Positions 17,937 to 26,854 of a stretch of DNA of 41,359 bases are shown one piece after another. Source of the DNA: Sphingomonas sp. (GTDB taxonomy: Bacteria; Pseudomonadota; Alphaproteobacteria; Sphingomonadales; Sphingomonadaceae). The DNA lies in assembly GCA_019508115.1 (NCBI GenBank), contig JAEKMC010000075.1, forward strand, positions 1-41,359. The letters are read 5' to 3'. Positions within the stretch are counted from its first letter, which is position 1, and every line of letters starts with the position of its first letter. The translations under genes and the position numbers were made by a program. Below the pieces are notes generated by a model that was given only the letters and a program-made list of their open reading frames with translations, had not been told where the DNA came from and did not search any database.

Positions 17937-18545
17937 ATGGACGTGATCCTGCTTGAACGCGTCGAGAAACTCGGCGCAATCGGCGACGTCGTCACCGTGA
18001 AGAACGGCTTCGCTCGCAATTATCTGCTGCCGAACAAGAAGGCGTTGCGCGCCAACGAGACCAACAAGAAGGTCTTCGAAGCGAACCGCGCCAATATCGA
18101 GGCAGAGAATGCCACTCGCCGTGCGGAGGCCGAAAAGGACTCGAAGGGCGTCGAGGGCAAGACCGTGATCCTGATCCGTCAGGCATCGAACAGCGGTCAG
18201 CTCTACGGTTCGGTTTCGGCCCGCGATCTCGCGGAAGCACTGACCGAGACCGGCGCCAAGGTCGCGAAGAGCCAGATCGTTCTCGGCAAGCCGATCAAGA
18301 CGATCGGCCTGTTCGAGGTGCGTGTCGCGCTTCACGCCGAGGTTTCGGTGACCGTGAAGGTCAACGTTGCCCGCTCGCCCGAAGAAGCCGAGCTGCAGTC
18401 GCAGGGCGTCGACGTCATGGCGTCGCTCTATGAGCGCGACGAGGCGGGCTTCACCGAGGCTTACGATCCCAACGCCGAGCCCGGCGAGATCGCAGCCGAG
18501 GCGCCTGCCGCCGAAACCGCTGAGGAGTCGGCTGAAGAGGCCTGA
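17937..18545 (+). CDS. rplI: 50S ribosomal protein bL9
   Basis: MDVILLERVEKLGAIGDVVTVKNGFARNYLLPNKKALRANETNKKVFEANRANIEAEN; Ala/Glu-rich tail. Confidence 0.99.
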   Translation: MDVILLERVEKLGAIGDVVTVKNGFARNYLLPNKKALRANETNKKVFEANRANIEAENATRRAEAEKDSKGVEGKTVILIRQASNSGQLYGSVSARDLAEALTETGAKVAKSQIVLGKPIKTIGLFEVRVALHAEVSVTVKVNVARSPEEAELQSQGVDVMASLYERDEAGFTEAYDPNAEPGEIAAEAPAAETAEESAEEA

Positions 18546-18567
18546 TACACGGCAAAATGGTGCAAAC

Positions 18568-18602
18568 AGGCCGTCCGGATCCGATCCGGGCGGCCTTTTT
18601 GT
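18568..18602 (+). terminator. Rho-independent terminator of the rpsF-rpsR-rplI operon
   Basis: AGGCCGTCCGGATC / GATCCGGGCGGCCT stem with one G-U-type mismatch, followed by TTTTT. Confidence 0.85.
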
Positions 18603-18687
18603 TATCGCTCACAACTGTTAAGAAGGCGGCCTGGAGCCACCCTGCTCGGCTCCGCCAAGAGGGAAAGGCGTCAGCCTTTTAACCGCC

Positions 18688-19734
18688 GTGAATGACATGA
18701 GCCCGCCGCGCGCGCCTGCAACAATCTCCGATGTGGCTGAGATTGCCGGCGTGTCGATCAAGACCGTCTCGCGCGTATTCAACGAGGAACCCAATGTCCG
18801 CGAAGAGACCCGCCAGCGCGTGCTCCAGGCGGTTGCGGACCTCGACTATCATCCCAACATCGCGGCGCGCAGCCTGGCAGGGCGCAAGTCGTTCCTGATC
18901 GGCCTGCTCTACGACAATCCCTGTGCGAACTATATCCTGGGCCTGCAGAGCGGCAGCCTCGATCGGCTGCGTGGCGAAAAATGGCGACTGCTGGTCGTGC
19001 CATGCGAGGATTCATGGCGGATGGGCGGCAAGAGCACCGTATCGATGGTTCGCGCCGCCGGCGTGGGCGGGGTGATCCTCACCTCGCCGATCTGCGACAA
19101 TGCCGAGATCGTGAACGATCTCCTGGCGGCGCACATCCCGATGGTGCGGATCGCGCCTGCCGACAATGTCGGTGCGGGCCAGATCGCTCCTTCGGTCGGC
19201 ATGGACGATCATTCGGCGGCGGCGGACATCACTCGCCACCTTATCGATCTCGGCCATCGCCGGATCGCCGTCATTCTGGGTGATCCGACCCATTCGTCGA
19301 CCAATGAACGTACGAAAGGTTTCCGCTGGGCGATGGGCGAGGCCGGGTTGCAGATCGATCCCAGCCTGGTCGCGCCTGGCCTCTATACCTTCGAAAGCGG
19401 CCTGGAGGCGGCGCGCATGCTGCTCAACCGACCCGACCGGCCGACAGCGGTCTTCGCGCAGAATGACGACATGGCCGCGGCCACGATCGTCGCCGCGGGC
19501 GAGCTCGGGATGGCCGTGCCCGGCGAATTGTCGGTGGCCGGTTTTGACGACAGCCAGTTCGCGACCACGGTCTGGCCCCGCATCACCACCATCCGCCAGC
19601 CCATTCGTGCGATGGCTCAGGCAGCGACCGACGCCCTGGTCCAGATCATGGAAGGCGCGGGAAAGGCGCTGGAGCACCGGCTCATGCCGTATGAATTGAT
19701 CGTGCGGGGATCGACCGCAGGCGTGCCGCGGTAG
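18688..19734 (+). CDS. LacI-family transcriptional regulator
   Basis: TISDVAEIAGVSIKTVSRVFNEEPNVREETRQRVLQAVADLDYHPNIAARSLAGRKSFLIGLLYDNP HTH/hinge; periplasmic-binding-protein-like C-terminal domain. Confidence 0.94.
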   Translation: MNDMSPPRAPATISDVAEIAGVSIKTVSRVFNEEPNVREETRQRVLQAVADLDYHPNIAARSLAGRKSFLIGLLYDNPCANYILGLQSGSLDRLRGEKWRLLVVPCEDSWRMGGKSTVSMVRAAGVGGVILTSPICDNAEIVNDLLAAHIPMVRIAPADNVGAGQIAPSVGMDDHSAAADITRHLIDLGHRRIAVILGDPTHSSTNERTKGFRWAMGEAGLQIDPSLVAPGLYTFESGLEAARMLLNRPDRPTAVFAQNDDMAAATIVAAGELGMAVPGELSVAGFDDSQFATTVWPRITTIRQPIRAMAQAATDALVQIMEGAGKALEHRLMPYELIVRGSTAGVPR

Positions 19735-19798
19735 AGCGGTTTCGCGCCGAGTAGCGTTACCCAGCGACTCGGAAATCATGGGAAAACAACAAGCTAGA

Positions 19799-21784
19799 TC
19801 AGGAGGCCACGCGGCTCGGCAGATCCTTGGCGGCCCTGGGTCTACGCAGCGGCACTACTCCTTCGTCGTTCGAGCCTGCAACGGCCGAGGTCACCCAATC
19901 GGTGAGCACGCCGGCGCGATATTCCGGCACCAGTTCGATCAGCAGTGCGCGTACCGCATTCGCATCCCGCCGCTCCACCATCTCAACCAGGTGATGAAGC
20001 CGAAGGTGCAGCGTCTTCCAGGGAAGACAATCCTCGCTCGCCATCATGATGCGTGGATGCGCGGTGGCGACCGGATTGTCTCCGATCAGCAATTCCTCGA
20101 ACAGTTTTTCGCCGGGCCGCAGCCCGATGATCTCGATCTCGATATCGCCTTCCGGATTCTCGGCCGATCGGATCGTCAGCCCTGACAATTCTATCATGTT
20201 GCGCGCGAGATCGAGAACCCGGACAGGCTCGCCCATATCGAGGACGAACACCTCTCCCCCCTGGGCCATGATGCCGGCCTGCAGAACGAGTTGCACCGCC
20301 TCCGGTATCGTCATGAAATAGCGCGTCATGTCGGGATGGGTGATCGTCACCGGCCCACCATCGCGAATCTGCTGGCGAAACAACGGCACGACCGACCCGC
20401 TCGAGCCGAGCACGTTGCCGAAGCGCACCATTGCGTAGCAGGTATCGCGCGACGTGGCGGCGAGCGCCTGCAAGACCAGTTCGGCCAGGCGCTTGGTCGC
20501 GCCCATGACGTTGGTCGGCCGCACGGCCTTGTCGGTGCTCACCAATATAAAACGTGCGACCTGATATTCGTCGGCCAGACGGGCCATCACCCACGTGCCG
20601 ATCACATTATTACGAGCGCCCTCGATCGGATTATGCTCGACCAATGGCACATGCTTATAGGCCGCGGCATGATAGATGACCTGGGGCCGCCAGGCAGCGA
20701 GGATCTCACGCATACGCGATTCGTCGGTGACGGAGCCCAGCAAGGGGATGATGCGACAATTCTGGTCAGGCGCCAATCGCCCCTCCAATTCGCCGTGGAT
20801 CGCATAAAGCGCGAATTCGGATGAATCGATCAGCAGCAAGGTCGCCGGGAAGCCCGCCAATATCTGACGGCACAATTCGCCGCCAATCGAACCGCCGGCG
20901 CCGGTCACGGCGATGCAGCCGCCGGTAAACAGATCGCGTAATTGCGCTCCGTCGCTGGGGACGCTGTCGCGTCCGAGCAGATCTTCGATCTCCAACTCGC
21001 GAATGTCGCTCGCGTGAACCTTGCCCTGCGCGAGCTCGATCAGTCCTGGGAGGGTTCGCACGCTGACGCCCGCCGCACGCAGCCGTTCGAGCACCTCCTT
21101 GCGGCGCCGGCGTGACGCCGACGGCATCGCGACCACGATATCCGCGATGTGCAGCCGCGCGATCAGGCTTTCGAGCCGGTTGGGCGAATAAACCGGCAGA
21201 CCGAGAATATTGCCGCCTTGAAGCGAGGCGTCATCATCCAGGGAACCCACGACCCGCATCTGCCGACTGCCCGCCACCGCTGCGGCAAGCTGCCGCCCCG
21301 ACGATCCCGCTCCATAAACCAGCACATTCGACGCGCTATGGTCGCGCAGAATCCTACGATAGGCGCCGCCGAGCCACTGGCCCACCACAGCACGCATAGC
21401 ACCGACGAACAGGAACAACAGGAGTGGCTGGATCAAGCCGACTGTGCGCGGGATGCCGGCGATGCCGTAGAAAGTGAATAGCGAGGCATAACCGAGACCG
21501 TAGAGAAGGTTGGCACGCAGCACGGAGAGAAAAGCGGTTGTGCCGGCATGGCGGAAGATCATCCGATAGAGGCCGGTGGCGATATAGATGGGCAAAGCCA
21601 TGGCCATCGCCGCGATCAGCGGCAGGCGGCCATCGGTTGAGATATCGATCCAGACGCCGAGCCGCAGATAATAAGCGACCCACACCGACAGCGCGCACAA
21701 GCCGGCGTCCATCGCGAGCGCGAGTGCACGTTTTACGGACCGTGGCAGAGCCAGGGTCACATCGGCCCAGGACTTCGCGGACAT
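19799..21784 (-). CDS. Membrane-anchored polysaccharide biosynthesis nucleotide-sugar dehydratase/epimerase (CapD/WbpM/PglF-like)
   Basis: Four N-terminal TM segments, CoA-binding-like region, AVTGAGGSIGGELCRQI Rossmann motif, AAAYKHVPLVEHNPIEGARNNVIGT, STDKAVRPTNVMGATKRLAE. Confidence 0.93.
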   Translation of the reverse strand: MSAKSWADVTLALPRSVKRALALAMDAGLCALSVWVAYYLRLGVWIDISTDGRLPLIAAMAMALPIYIATGLYRMIFRHAGTTAFLSVLRANLLYGLGYASLFTFYGIAGIPRTVGLIQPLLLFLFVGAMRAVVGQWLGGAYRRILRDHSASNVLVYGAGSSGRQLAAAVAGSRQMRVVGSLDDDASLQGGNILGLPVYSPNRLESLIARLHIADIVVAMPSASRRRRKEVLERLRAAGVSVRTLPGLIELAQGKVHASDIRELEIEDLLGRDSVPSDGAQLRDLFTGGCIAVTGAGGSIGGELCRQILAGFPATLLLIDSSEFALYAIHGELEGRLAPDQNCRIIPLLGSVTDESRMREILAAWRPQVIYHAAAYKHVPLVEHNPIEGARNNVIGTWVMARLADEYQVARFILVSTDKAVRPTNVMGATKRLAELVLQALAATSRDTCYAMVRFGNVLGSSGSVVPLFRQQIRDGGPVTITHPDMTRYFMTIPEAVQLVLQAGIMAQGGEVFVLDMGEPVRVLDLARNMIELSGLTIRSAENPEGDIEIEIIGLRPGEKLFEELLIGDNPVATAHPRIMMASEDCLPWKTLHLRLHHLVEMVERRDANAVRALLIELVPEYRAGVLTDWVTSAVAGSNDEGVVPLRRPRAAKDLPSRVAS

Positions 21785-22014
21785 TGCGACACCTTCACCC
21801 CGGGCAGTGTGCGGGCGCCCGACCTCCCTTTCGCCTCGCCACTTTGGACGTTTGCTAATTCACGTTAGCATAGGCTTGGCCGTCAACCCAAGCGGCAAGC
21901 CCATCCGCCAAGGCCTTGCAGGGCAAGGGGATTGCCCGATCGCGCCGGAGTCGTTCGGAGCGACGCTCACGCGTCTTGAAGATGCTTTTGCCGGCGCCCT
22001 GAAGGGCACGGAAT

Positions 22015-22797
22015 TCAATGCCCCCGCTCCCCTTCGGTCTGGATGAACCATCGCTCGGTGCCTTCCAGCCCCAGCGCAGTCAGCCTGCCGCTGGCATAAG
22101 CGCCGGTATCGATTCCGATCCGGTTGCACCGCACCTCCACCTCGTTCAGCACGGTGTGGCCGTGGACCACGATCATCCCATGATCGGCGTCGCTGTCGAG
22201 GAAATCCTTGCGGATCCAGCGCAGATCATATTGCTCCTGCTGGTCGAGCGCCACGCCCGGACGGATGCCGGCATGCGTGAAGAAATAGTCGCCGACCAGA
22301 ATACCATCCTCCATCTGCCGCATGAAATCGCGATGCTCTTCGGGAACGTTGAAGAGCAACGTATCGGGCGAATAGAGATCTGGCGTGTCGAGCACGCGTT
22401 GCGGCGCGCCATAGCTTTCGAACGTCTCGCGCCCGCCAAAGCGCAGGAATTGCGGCATCAGCGCCGAATCCGGCTGGTCGATCAACTTGAGCAGCATCTC
22501 TTCGTGGTTGCCCATGATGAAATGCCAGCGCGCGAAGCGGGGTGCACCGCGCAGGAAATAGTCGATGATCTCGCGCGACTGCGGCCCACGGTCGATCAGG
22601 TCGCCGAGCATCACGACATGGACATTGGTCGGCGCACGCGCGGCATTGTCCACCTCGATCCGCCCGATCAGGTCCTGCAGCAGATCGAACCGGCCATGCA
22701 CGTCGCCGATCGCATAGACGCGTTGCCCCAGCGGCAGCGACGCGGGCGGCCGGGCTGGCTTGATCTCGACCTTCTTGCGCCATCCGAACAACGCCAC
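22015..22797 (-). CDS. Metallophosphoesterase, PrpA-like serine/threonine phosphatase
   Basis: YAIGDVHGRFDLLQDL, VMLGDLIDRGPQSREIIDY, FIMGNHEEMLL, VHGHTVLNEVEVRCNRIGIDTGAYASGRLTAL. Confidence 0.92.
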   Translation of the reverse strand: MALFGWRKKVEIKPARPPASLPLGQRVYAIGDVHGRFDLLQDLIGRIEVDNAARAPTNVHVVMLGDLIDRGPQSREIIDYFLRGAPRFARWHFIMGNHEEMLLKLIDQPDSALMPQFLRFGGRETFESYGAPQRVLDTPDLYSPDTLLFNVPEEHRDFMRQMEDGILVGDYFFTHAGIRPGVALDQQEQYDLRWIRKDFLDSDADHGMIVVHGHTVLNEVEVRCNRIGIDTGAYASGRLTALGLEGTERWFIQTEGERGH

Positions 22798-22799
22798 GG

Positions 22800-23717
22800 T
22801 CAGCCTCTTTCGGCGCCGCTCGGGGCAGGTTTCACGGGCCGCACCGGGGGCAGAGCGTTACACAGGTCGATCGCGCCCGCCGGGCGCTGATAGAAATCGT
22901 CGTGTCGATTGGCCTTGAGGTGCAGCCATGACGCGAAGCTAGCAGTTTCAGGCCGCAGCCATTCATAGGCCGGGCGTCCCTCGACCGGCAGATCGGCGGC
23001 GAGCGTCACACTCTTGATCGCGATCCGCTGCTCGGGTTTCTCATAGAAACCGAGCGCGCCGGTACCGCGCGGGCGCGCGGTCATATGCTCGAAGCCGTCG
23101 AGCACGCGCCCGACCAAAGCGATGTTGCGGTCGAGCTGGCGCGGACTGTGCCCCAGCACCGCATAAAGCTCCCCGCCGTTGCCGGTATCCGGAGCGAGGT
23201 CGCGCGCAACGCCGACGATGCCGTAGCAATGCGTCATCCACGCGCGGTCCTTCTCGGCGGCGACCGGGAAGGCGCCGCTATAGCCGACCTTGGGCGCGAA
23301 CGTGTCGCGATAGGGTAAAGGCTTGAAGGGAAGTCCGGCGGCGGGCCGGTCATATTCGGCGGGCAGCGGCGCATCCAGTCCCTTGGGCGGCTTCTTGTCG
23401 TCATCGCCCTGCCCCCATTGCACGACATAATTATCCTGCACGCGATAGATGGCGCCGCCGTCGAACCAGCGCGCGCGGATCAGCCCGCGAATATTGGCGA
23501 CATGCAACGGCGCCAGCGCCGGTGCGAGCGCGATAGCGACGCGGCTGCCGTCGGCCAGATCGATCAGCATCAGATCCTGCGGATCGACCCGCTGCCATTC
23601 GCCTGGCTTCGCGGCATTGACGATATCGGCGAGCGTCGGCGGCTTCGCCGCTTTGGGAGGCGGCGGCGCGGCGGCGAGCGTGGCGAGCGCGATCAGGGGG
23701 AGGACCAGAGATTTCAT
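22800..23717 (-). CDS. Cyclophilin-type peptidylprolyl isomerase, secreted
   Basis: Signal peptide MKSLVLPLIALATLAAA; LAPLHVANIRGLIRARWFDGGAIYRVQDNYVVQWGQGD; GELYAVLGHSPRQLDRNIALVGRVLDGFEHM. Confidence 0.85.
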   Translation of the reverse strand: MKSLVLPLIALATLAAAPPPPKAAKPPTLADIVNAAKPGEWQRVDPQDLMLIDLADGSRVAIALAPALAPLHVANIRGLIRARWFDGGAIYRVQDNYVVQWGQGDDDKKPPKGLDAPLPAEYDRPAAGLPFKPLPYRDTFAPKVGYSGAFPVAAEKDRAWMTHCYGIVGVARDLAPDTGNGGELYAVLGHSPRQLDRNIALVGRVLDGFEHMTARPRGTGALGFYEKPEQRIAIKSVTLAADLPVEGRPAYEWLRPETASFASWLHLKANRHDDFYQRPAGAIDLCNALPPVRPVKPAPSGAERG

Positions 23718-23793
23718 GGGATTCAGCCTGCCACAGCCGCGCCGCCTTGCGAAACCCTTTCCCCCACGATAGGGCGCGTCCCTCCGGCGGAAT

Positions 23794-23884
23794 GGAGCGG
23801 TGGCCGAGTGGTCGAAGGCGCTCGCCTGGAAAGTGAGTATACGTCAAAAGCGTATCGAGGGTTCGAATCCCTCCCGCTCCGCCA
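23794..23884 (+). tRNA. tRNA-Ser (anticodon GGA), encoded CCA
   Basis: GGAGCGG...CCGCTCC acceptor stem, GGTTCGAATCC T-arm, anticodon loop CTGGAAA, long class II variable arm (ATACG...CGTAT), 3' GCCA. Confidence 0.97.
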
Positions 23885-23978
23885 TTCCGCCGTCCAAGGG
23901 CGGTCCACATGACCCTGCTCGGCGGCGAATGATGCTGAGGTCCGCAACCGGTGGGAAGCGGACATCGAAGGATCAAAG

Positions 23979-24004
23979 AGCCGCCGGTCGTTTGACCAGC
24001 GGCT
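23979..24004. terminator. Hairpin downstream of tRNA-Ser
   Basis: AGCCGC-C-GGTC-GTTT-GACC-A-GCGGCT stem-loop; weak downstream T-content, so terminator function is tentative. Confidence 0.4.
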
Positions 24005-24027
24005 TCGATTAAATATTGGAACGTCGA

Positions 24028-24660
24028 TCAGGTGAAATGGAAGTGGGCCGAAACCCTGTTCCGTCGGCGGAGCGCTCCGCCGATTACGCCGAAGCCCAGC
24101 GTCGTGACCGCCCAGGAAACCGGCTCAGGTACCGCGCCGACATGCCCGTCTTTGCCGATATTGACCGTGATGGTCTGATTGGCGGGGGAGGTATAGACAT
24201 ATTGCCCCGCCTTCAGGCCAAGCGAGGCGAACGTCACATTGGGAAAGGTTGCACTGCCGGTCAGGGTCCTGCCCCAAATGTAGCCCTTCGGTATGTAGAT
24301 TCGCGGAATTCCATACCCGTCGGTGTCGAGGACGAAGAAGTCGCCGACGACGGAAATAGCGGAAGCGGGAAAGCCGCCGCCTGGTCCCCAGTTGGCTGGG
24401 CCCGAGAGGCCCGAAAAGCCCAGATTGTCCCAGGGCTTGCCAATACGGAAGGTCGTGGCAGACAGCCTGTCGGCGTCGAGATTGATATCGCCGCCTACGA
24501 AAAGAAGGCCAGTCCAGTTGGCGAGAGAGCCGCTATAGCTTGCGAGGATGTCGCCGCCGGCCTCTTCGATATTCACCACAATCGCCGCATGACCCGTTGC
24601 CGCGAGGGTCGCCGCCAGTAGGCCGGCGGCGGCAAATTTCCCGAAATGCCTCATCTTCAT
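24028..24660 (-). CDS. PEP-CTERM (PEPxxWA-type) exported protein
   Basis: Signal peptide MKMRHFGKFAAAGLLAATLAATGHA; C-terminal VPEPVSWAVTTLGFGVIGGALRRRNR sorting motif. The ORF extends to 24897; the likely start is at 24660. Confidence 0.87.
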   Translation of the reverse strand: MKMRHFGKFAAAGLLAATLAATGHAAIVVNIEEAGGDILASYSGSLANWTGLLFVGGDINLDADRLSATTFRIGKPWDNLGFSGLSGPANWGPGGGFPASAISVVGDFFVLDTDGYGIPRIYIPKGYIWGRTLTGSATFPNVTFASLGLKAGQYVYTSPANQTITVNIGKDGHVGAVPEPVSWAVTTLGFGVIGGALRRRNRVSAHFHFT

Positions 24661-24740
24661 TCCCCACAAATGGTGACCGGCGCCGAATTGGCATTCGGAT
24701 TCACCTCGAGAACATGGCTCGATCACCCGATGAGGGCGAG

Positions 24741-24787
24741 GATGGGGAACCGATAAAACCCTGACGGAAGCCTGATGAATTACCGAT
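24741..24787. promoter_or_regulatory. Array A: five GAT/GAC half-sites at exact 11-bp spacing, upstream of the PEP-CTERM gene
   Basis: GATGGGGAACC-GATAAAACCCT-GACGGAAGCCT-GATGAATTACC-GAT at 24741, 24752, 24763, 24774, 24785. Confidence 0.72.
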
Positions 24788-24888
24788 GCCAGTTGAATCT
24801 GCTCAAGCGATACGCTTGGTGCGTCGCGGTAGATGCGGTGGAAAGCGCCCAGGAACCTGATAGCGATTAGAAGCGCGGAGAGATTCGC

Positions 24889-25134
24889 ATGGCCCAACGA
24901 CTCGCAACAGTCGCAGGCATCATCGGCTTCCTGATCTGCTTAGCTACAGCATTTGTCCTGGCCCCTGGCGACATCGTGAGCGGAACGGCCACATTTGAGC
25001 GCAGGCCTGCCACGGTCGTAATCATCCTCTATATTACGGTGACATGTGCATGCGTCGTCGTAACACCAACGAGCGCCATGAGATTGACTCCGGGGGGCGT
25101 TGCGCGACAGGATGAGAACCCGATGAAGTGCTGA
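24889..25134 (+). CDS. Small putative membrane protein (81 aa, two TM)
   Basis: MAQRLATVAGIIGFLICLATAFVLAPGDIV...ATVVIILYITVTCACVVVTP; lies just upstream of the regulator gene. Confidence 0.6.
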   Translation: MAQRLATVAGIIGFLICLATAFVLAPGDIVSGTATFERRPATVVIILYITVTCACVVVTPTSAMRLTPGGVARQDENPMKC

Positions 25135-25154
25135 TCATCGGCTGACCGGGGAGG
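25111..25154. promoter_or_regulatory. Array C: four GAT/GAC half-sites at exact 11-bp spacing, immediately upstream of the CadC-like regulator
   Basis: GATGAGAACCC-GATGAAGTGCT-GATCATCGGCT-GACCGGGGAGG at 25111, 25122, 25133, 25144. Confidence 0.62.
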
Positions 25155-25161
25155 ACCGGCG

Positions 25162-26730
25162 TTGAACTACACGACGCGGATCGACCTCGGGACAGAGCAG
25201 GACTTCCAGCTCGGCGAATTGACCATTCGGCCGTCCCTGCGGCAGGCGGCCGATGGAGCCGGCCGGTCCGAGGTCGTGGAACCCCGGGTCATGCAAGTCC
25301 TGGTCGCGCTCGCGCGAGCGGATGGTGAGATCCTGACGCGTGAAGCCCTGACAATCCTGTGCTGGGAGGGCCGGATCGTCGGCGAGGACGCGATCAACCG
25401 GGTCATGTCCCGCTTGCGCCGGTTGTCGGACGGGGTCGGCGCCGGCAGCTTTCGTATCGAGACGATTACGAAGGTCGGGTATCGTTTGGTCGAATGTGGC
25501 TCGGCCGCTGCGGAGCCACCGCAGACGACGCCCGCCGAGCCAAAGCGGATGGCAACTTCTCTCTCGCCCACGAGAAGACTGGTGCTTGGCGCGGGGCTGC
25601 TGGCCTCGTTTGGAACCATCGGAACCTATGCCGTTCTGTGGGGCCGGAGCAAAAGGCACGCGCCGTCGCCCGAAGCCGCACGGATGATGGATCTGGGCCA
25701 GCAGGCCTTGTGCAAGTGCAATGACGAAGGCGTATCCGAGGCACTTGGGTTTTTCAGGCGAGCGGTCGAGCTGGACCCTGACGCCCCGGATGCGTGGGGG
25801 CTGCTCGGCATAGGTTATGCTTATGCTTTGCGGGAAACGGTGATCGACACTGTCGAAGCGCTGACATTGCGCACGAAGTCCACGGTCGCTCGCGCTTTCG
25901 CGCTGGAGCCGGACAACCCCTTCGCACAGGAGGCCATCTACACCTTGATCCCGCTTCTGGGGCGTTGGAAGGAAGCCGACAGCAGCTACCGCGCCGCTTT
26001 GGGCCGGCATCCGGATTCGGCTTATCTGGTTTTCGGCTATGGACGGCGTCTGGCCTCGACGGGCCGCATGCGCGAGTCGGTGAACCAGCTCGATCGAGCA
26101 ATGCGCTTCTTTTCTCCCTCCCCTGGCCTTATGGTCAATCACCTCTGGTCGGTCTGGGCCAGCGGCGCGATCGACGAGGTCGATCGAGCCATCGAGCGCG
26201 CTTTCGCCTTGTTCCCGCTTCACGCATGGATCTGGTTCGCGCGTTTTTATATGCTGATGTTCAGCGGCCGCGCGCACGAGGCGCTCGCCATGGGCGAAAA
26301 CGTCGGGGGCCGCCCGCCCGACATCATGCCGGCAGGTTTTGAGTTACCGATGGCCTCGGCGCGTGCGTTGAATACACATGCCCCTGAAGACATCGAACGT
26401 GCGATGCGGATGCATCTGGAATCAGCGCGGCAAGGCTCCGGCCGGGCGGAAAACGCGATGAATTTCGCCTCCGCGATCGGCCGGCTCGATCAGGCGTTCG
26501 AGATCGCCGGGGCCTATTTCTTCAACCGCGGCTACGCGATTCCGGATTCGCGGTTCGGCGATCCTCAGCGCGTCGCGACCAGCTTAAGCGAACGGAGGAC
26601 GCTTCTCCTGTTCCTGCCGCCTGCGGAAGCAATGCGGCGCGACCCGCGGTTTCCGGCTCTGGTCGGAGAGTTGGGGCTAACCCAGTTCTGGCGCGAGAGC
26701 GGAGTCCCGCCCGATTATCAGCGGGTTTGA
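25162..26730 (+). CDS. CadC/ToxR-like membrane regulator: winged helix + TM + periplasmic TPR-like domain
   Basis: FQLGELTIRPSLRQ...VEPRVMQVLVALARADGEILTREALTILCWEGRIVGEDAINRVMSRLRRLSD...IETITKVGYRLVE (Trans_reg_C); TM RLVLGAGLLASFGTIGTYAVLWG; TPR-like ALGFFRRAVELDPDAPDAWGLLGIGYAYAL. TTG start. Confidence 0.88.
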   Translation: MNYTTRIDLGTEQDFQLGELTIRPSLRQAADGAGRSEVVEPRVMQVLVALARADGEILTREALTILCWEGRIVGEDAINRVMSRLRRLSDGVGAGSFRIETITKVGYRLVECGSAAAEPPQTTPAEPKRMATSLSPTRRLVLGAGLLASFGTIGTYAVLWGRSKRHAPSPEAARMMDLGQQALCKCNDEGVSEALGFFRRAVELDPDAPDAWGLLGIGYAYALRETVIDTVEALTLRTKSTVARAFALEPDNPFAQEAIYTLIPLLGRWKEADSSYRAALGRHPDSAYLVFGYGRRLASTGRMRESVNQLDRAMRFFSPSPGLMVNHLWSVWASGAIDEVDRAIERAFALFPLHAWIWFARFYMLMFSGRAHEALAMGENVGGRPPDIMPAGFELPMASARALNTHAPEDIERAMRMHLESARQGSGRAENAMNFASAIGRLDQAFEIAGAYFFNRGYAIPDSRFGDPQRVATSLSERRTLLLFLPPAEAMRRDPRFPALVGELGLTQFWRESGVPPDYQRV

Positions 26731-26854
26731 CACCGGATTGCGGGGGCGCGCCATCGCGCTCAAGACCGGCCTGCGCGACACGCTGATACCGAGGGCATGG
26801 CCACCGCTTGCGGACGGGCGGAATGGATTATCGGTTGGTTCAACCGTCCGTTCA

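Noticed and set aside
23431-23976. ORF containing GGAGGIRTLDTLLTYTHFPGERLRPLGHRSIP
   Set aside because: A translation artefact of the reverse strand of tRNA-Ser plus antisense cyclophilin; this peptide type is a well-known false ORF across tRNA genes. The same applies to 23800..24012 (MAEWSKALAWKVSIRQKRIEGSNPSRSA).
23885-24010. tRNA-Ser as a genomic island attachment site
   Set aside because: No integrase next to it and no duplicated tRNA 3' end found in the window.
25135-26277. 380-aa minus-strand ORF
   Set aside because: Antisense to the CadC-like regulator; no recognisable domain.
26731-26854. Possible transposase remnant between convergent genes
   Set aside because: Short GC-rich ORF (GRAEWIIGWFNRPFTSGRR) does not match a recognisable transposase motif; only a 6-bp hairpin CGGTTG/CAACCG is visible.
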